DNA of 17,680 nt from a bacterium (GTDB lineage: Bacteria > Bacillota_I > Bacilli_A > RFN20 > CAG-826): assembly GCA_004561785.1 (NCBI GenBank), contig SFUB01000022.1, positions 1-17,680 of the forward strand, in the 5' to 3' direction. The first letter of the stretch is position 1, and the number at the start of each line of letters is the position of its first letter. The notes beneath the pieces are model-generated. The model saw only the letters and a program-made list of their open reading frames with translations, made no database searches and was not told where the DNA came from. Shown in pieces: positions 17,136 through 17,680 of the stretch. A program made the translations under genes and the position numbers.

Positions 17136-17680
17136 ATGGCCTTCTTCCAAAAGAAAGAAACCCCAGCGGAGAACATCTCCTTCTGCGCCATCGCGACCGC
17201 TTTCGACGCGCTTCTTTCCTTGGTTGGAGCTTTGCTCCCCCTATCGGCGATCTTCACCATGCTGATCGCGCCGCTTATTGCCTCTTTGGTAGCGTATTTT
17301 TGCAAAAAACGATACCACGCCCTCTATGTTTTTGCCGCCTTGGGCATCTCAATTGCCGTCTCGGCATGGGACTTCCAAGCCGCTTTGTTCTATTTGCTCC
17401 CCTCCCTTCTCTCCGGAATCGCCTATGGATACGGAGTTCGAAAAAACATCCCGCCTTGCCTCTCTGTTTTCTTGGCCTCGGTCATCCAATTCGCCTTTTT
17501 CTTTTTTTCCTATTATCTAGTTCGTCTCATCTATCAAATCGACATGGCCGAAACCCTTTTGTCCCTGTTCCGAAAGGAGCCTTCTGCCTTCTCCAATATT
17601 GCCTTCCCCTTGATGGGCCTTTCCTATTCCTACGCCGCAAGCGCCCTTTCGCATCTATTTTTCTCGATCGTCTCCCCAAA
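17136..17680 (+). CDS. Multi-pass membrane protein, YybS/DUF2232-like, 3' end beyond window
   Basis: The frame stays open to the right edge for 181 residues. The protein is very hydrophobic, with about five to six membrane segments (near 15-35, 36-56, 62-80, 82-100, 106-130 and 155-175) separated by short basic loops such as CKKRY and VRKN. Composition and length resemble YybS/DUF2232 family proteins, which often stand before gdpP, rplI and dnaB/dnaC in Bacillota; the continuation is not visible here, so this name is an inference. The nearest in-frame start is the ATG at 17136. The purine run GAGGAG at 17111-17116 is 19 bases away and out of register, whereas a TACAAT -10 box lies 6 bases before the ATG, pointing to leaderless translation. 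Confidence 0.7.
   Translation, partial: MAFFQKKETPAENISFCAIATAFDALLSLVGALLPLSAIFTMLIAPLIASLVAYFCKKRYHALYVFAALGISIAVSAWDFQAALFYLLPSLLSGIAYGYGVRKNIPPCLSVFLASVIQFAFFFFSYYLVRLIYQIDMAETLLSLFRKEPSAFSNIAFPLMGLSYSYAASALSHLFFSIVSP

Noticed and set aside
17128..17263. Short plus-strand ORF beginning at the ATG 11 bases after GAGGAG, overlapping the membrane gene start
   Set aside because: The product is about 45 residues, basic and low complexity, ends in a stop inside the membrane gene, and has no supporting motif.
16985..17305. Minus-strand ORF of 106 codons at the right end
   Set aside because: It is antisense to the hydrophobic membrane gene, runs through a hairpin and terminator, and shows no recognisable family features or ribosome site.

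Overview
The window looks like chromosomal DNA from a Gram-positive-type bacterium of the Bacillota, most likely a Bacilli/Erysipelotrichia or Tenericutes-related gut lineage. Four things point that way: the pcrA-ligA-gatC-gatA-gatB gene order, a CsoR/CopA copper module, a DUF1836 protein, and a YybS-like membrane gene beside pcrA. Many genes end in TGA, so the Mycoplasma code is not used. No phage, insertion sequence, CRISPR array, tRNA or rRNA is visible. Coding density is very high, and no gene-free stretch exceeds 300 bases (the longest is about 226).

Layout, left to right. (1) A glycoside hydrolase family 2 gene runs leftward off the edge (1-1610), back to back with a rightward M24 Xaa-Pro peptidase gene (1677-2858). 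(2) A hairpin separates that gene from the convergent copper operon csoR-copA (leftward, 5806-2894), which has a readable promoter and a CsoR-type operator. (3) A leftward gene (7448-5904) joins four membrane segments, a K/E/P-rich linker and four DUF1508 (YegP-type) repeats. (4) A leftward operon gatC-gatA-gatB-DUF1836-galE (12530-7557) follows, with 4-base overlaps or 3-base gaps. (5) A leftward pcrA-ligA pair (16909-12609) overlaps by 4 bases. (6) A rightward multi-pass membrane gene resembling YybS/DUF2232 runs off the right edge.

The most interesting signal is a repeated gene-within-gene design. copA carries a C-terminal copper-chaperone domain that begins at an in-frame ATG placed 8 bases after a strong Shine-Dalgarno sequence, so the same ORF could also yield a free 68-residue CopZ. 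The neighbouring membrane-DUF1508 gene has the same layout: its only Met codon in roughly 340 residues lies 8 bases after AAAGGAGG, exactly where the soluble part begins. Both could make a membrane form and a free soluble form from one ORF.

A second theme is start sites without leaders. The GH2, pcrA and YybS-like genes lack a usable Shine-Dalgarno sequence and instead have a good -10 box 6-8 bases before the ATG, which predicts leaderless mRNAs. The other genes have conventional ribosome sites. All functional statements are read from sequence motifs; no database search was possible.
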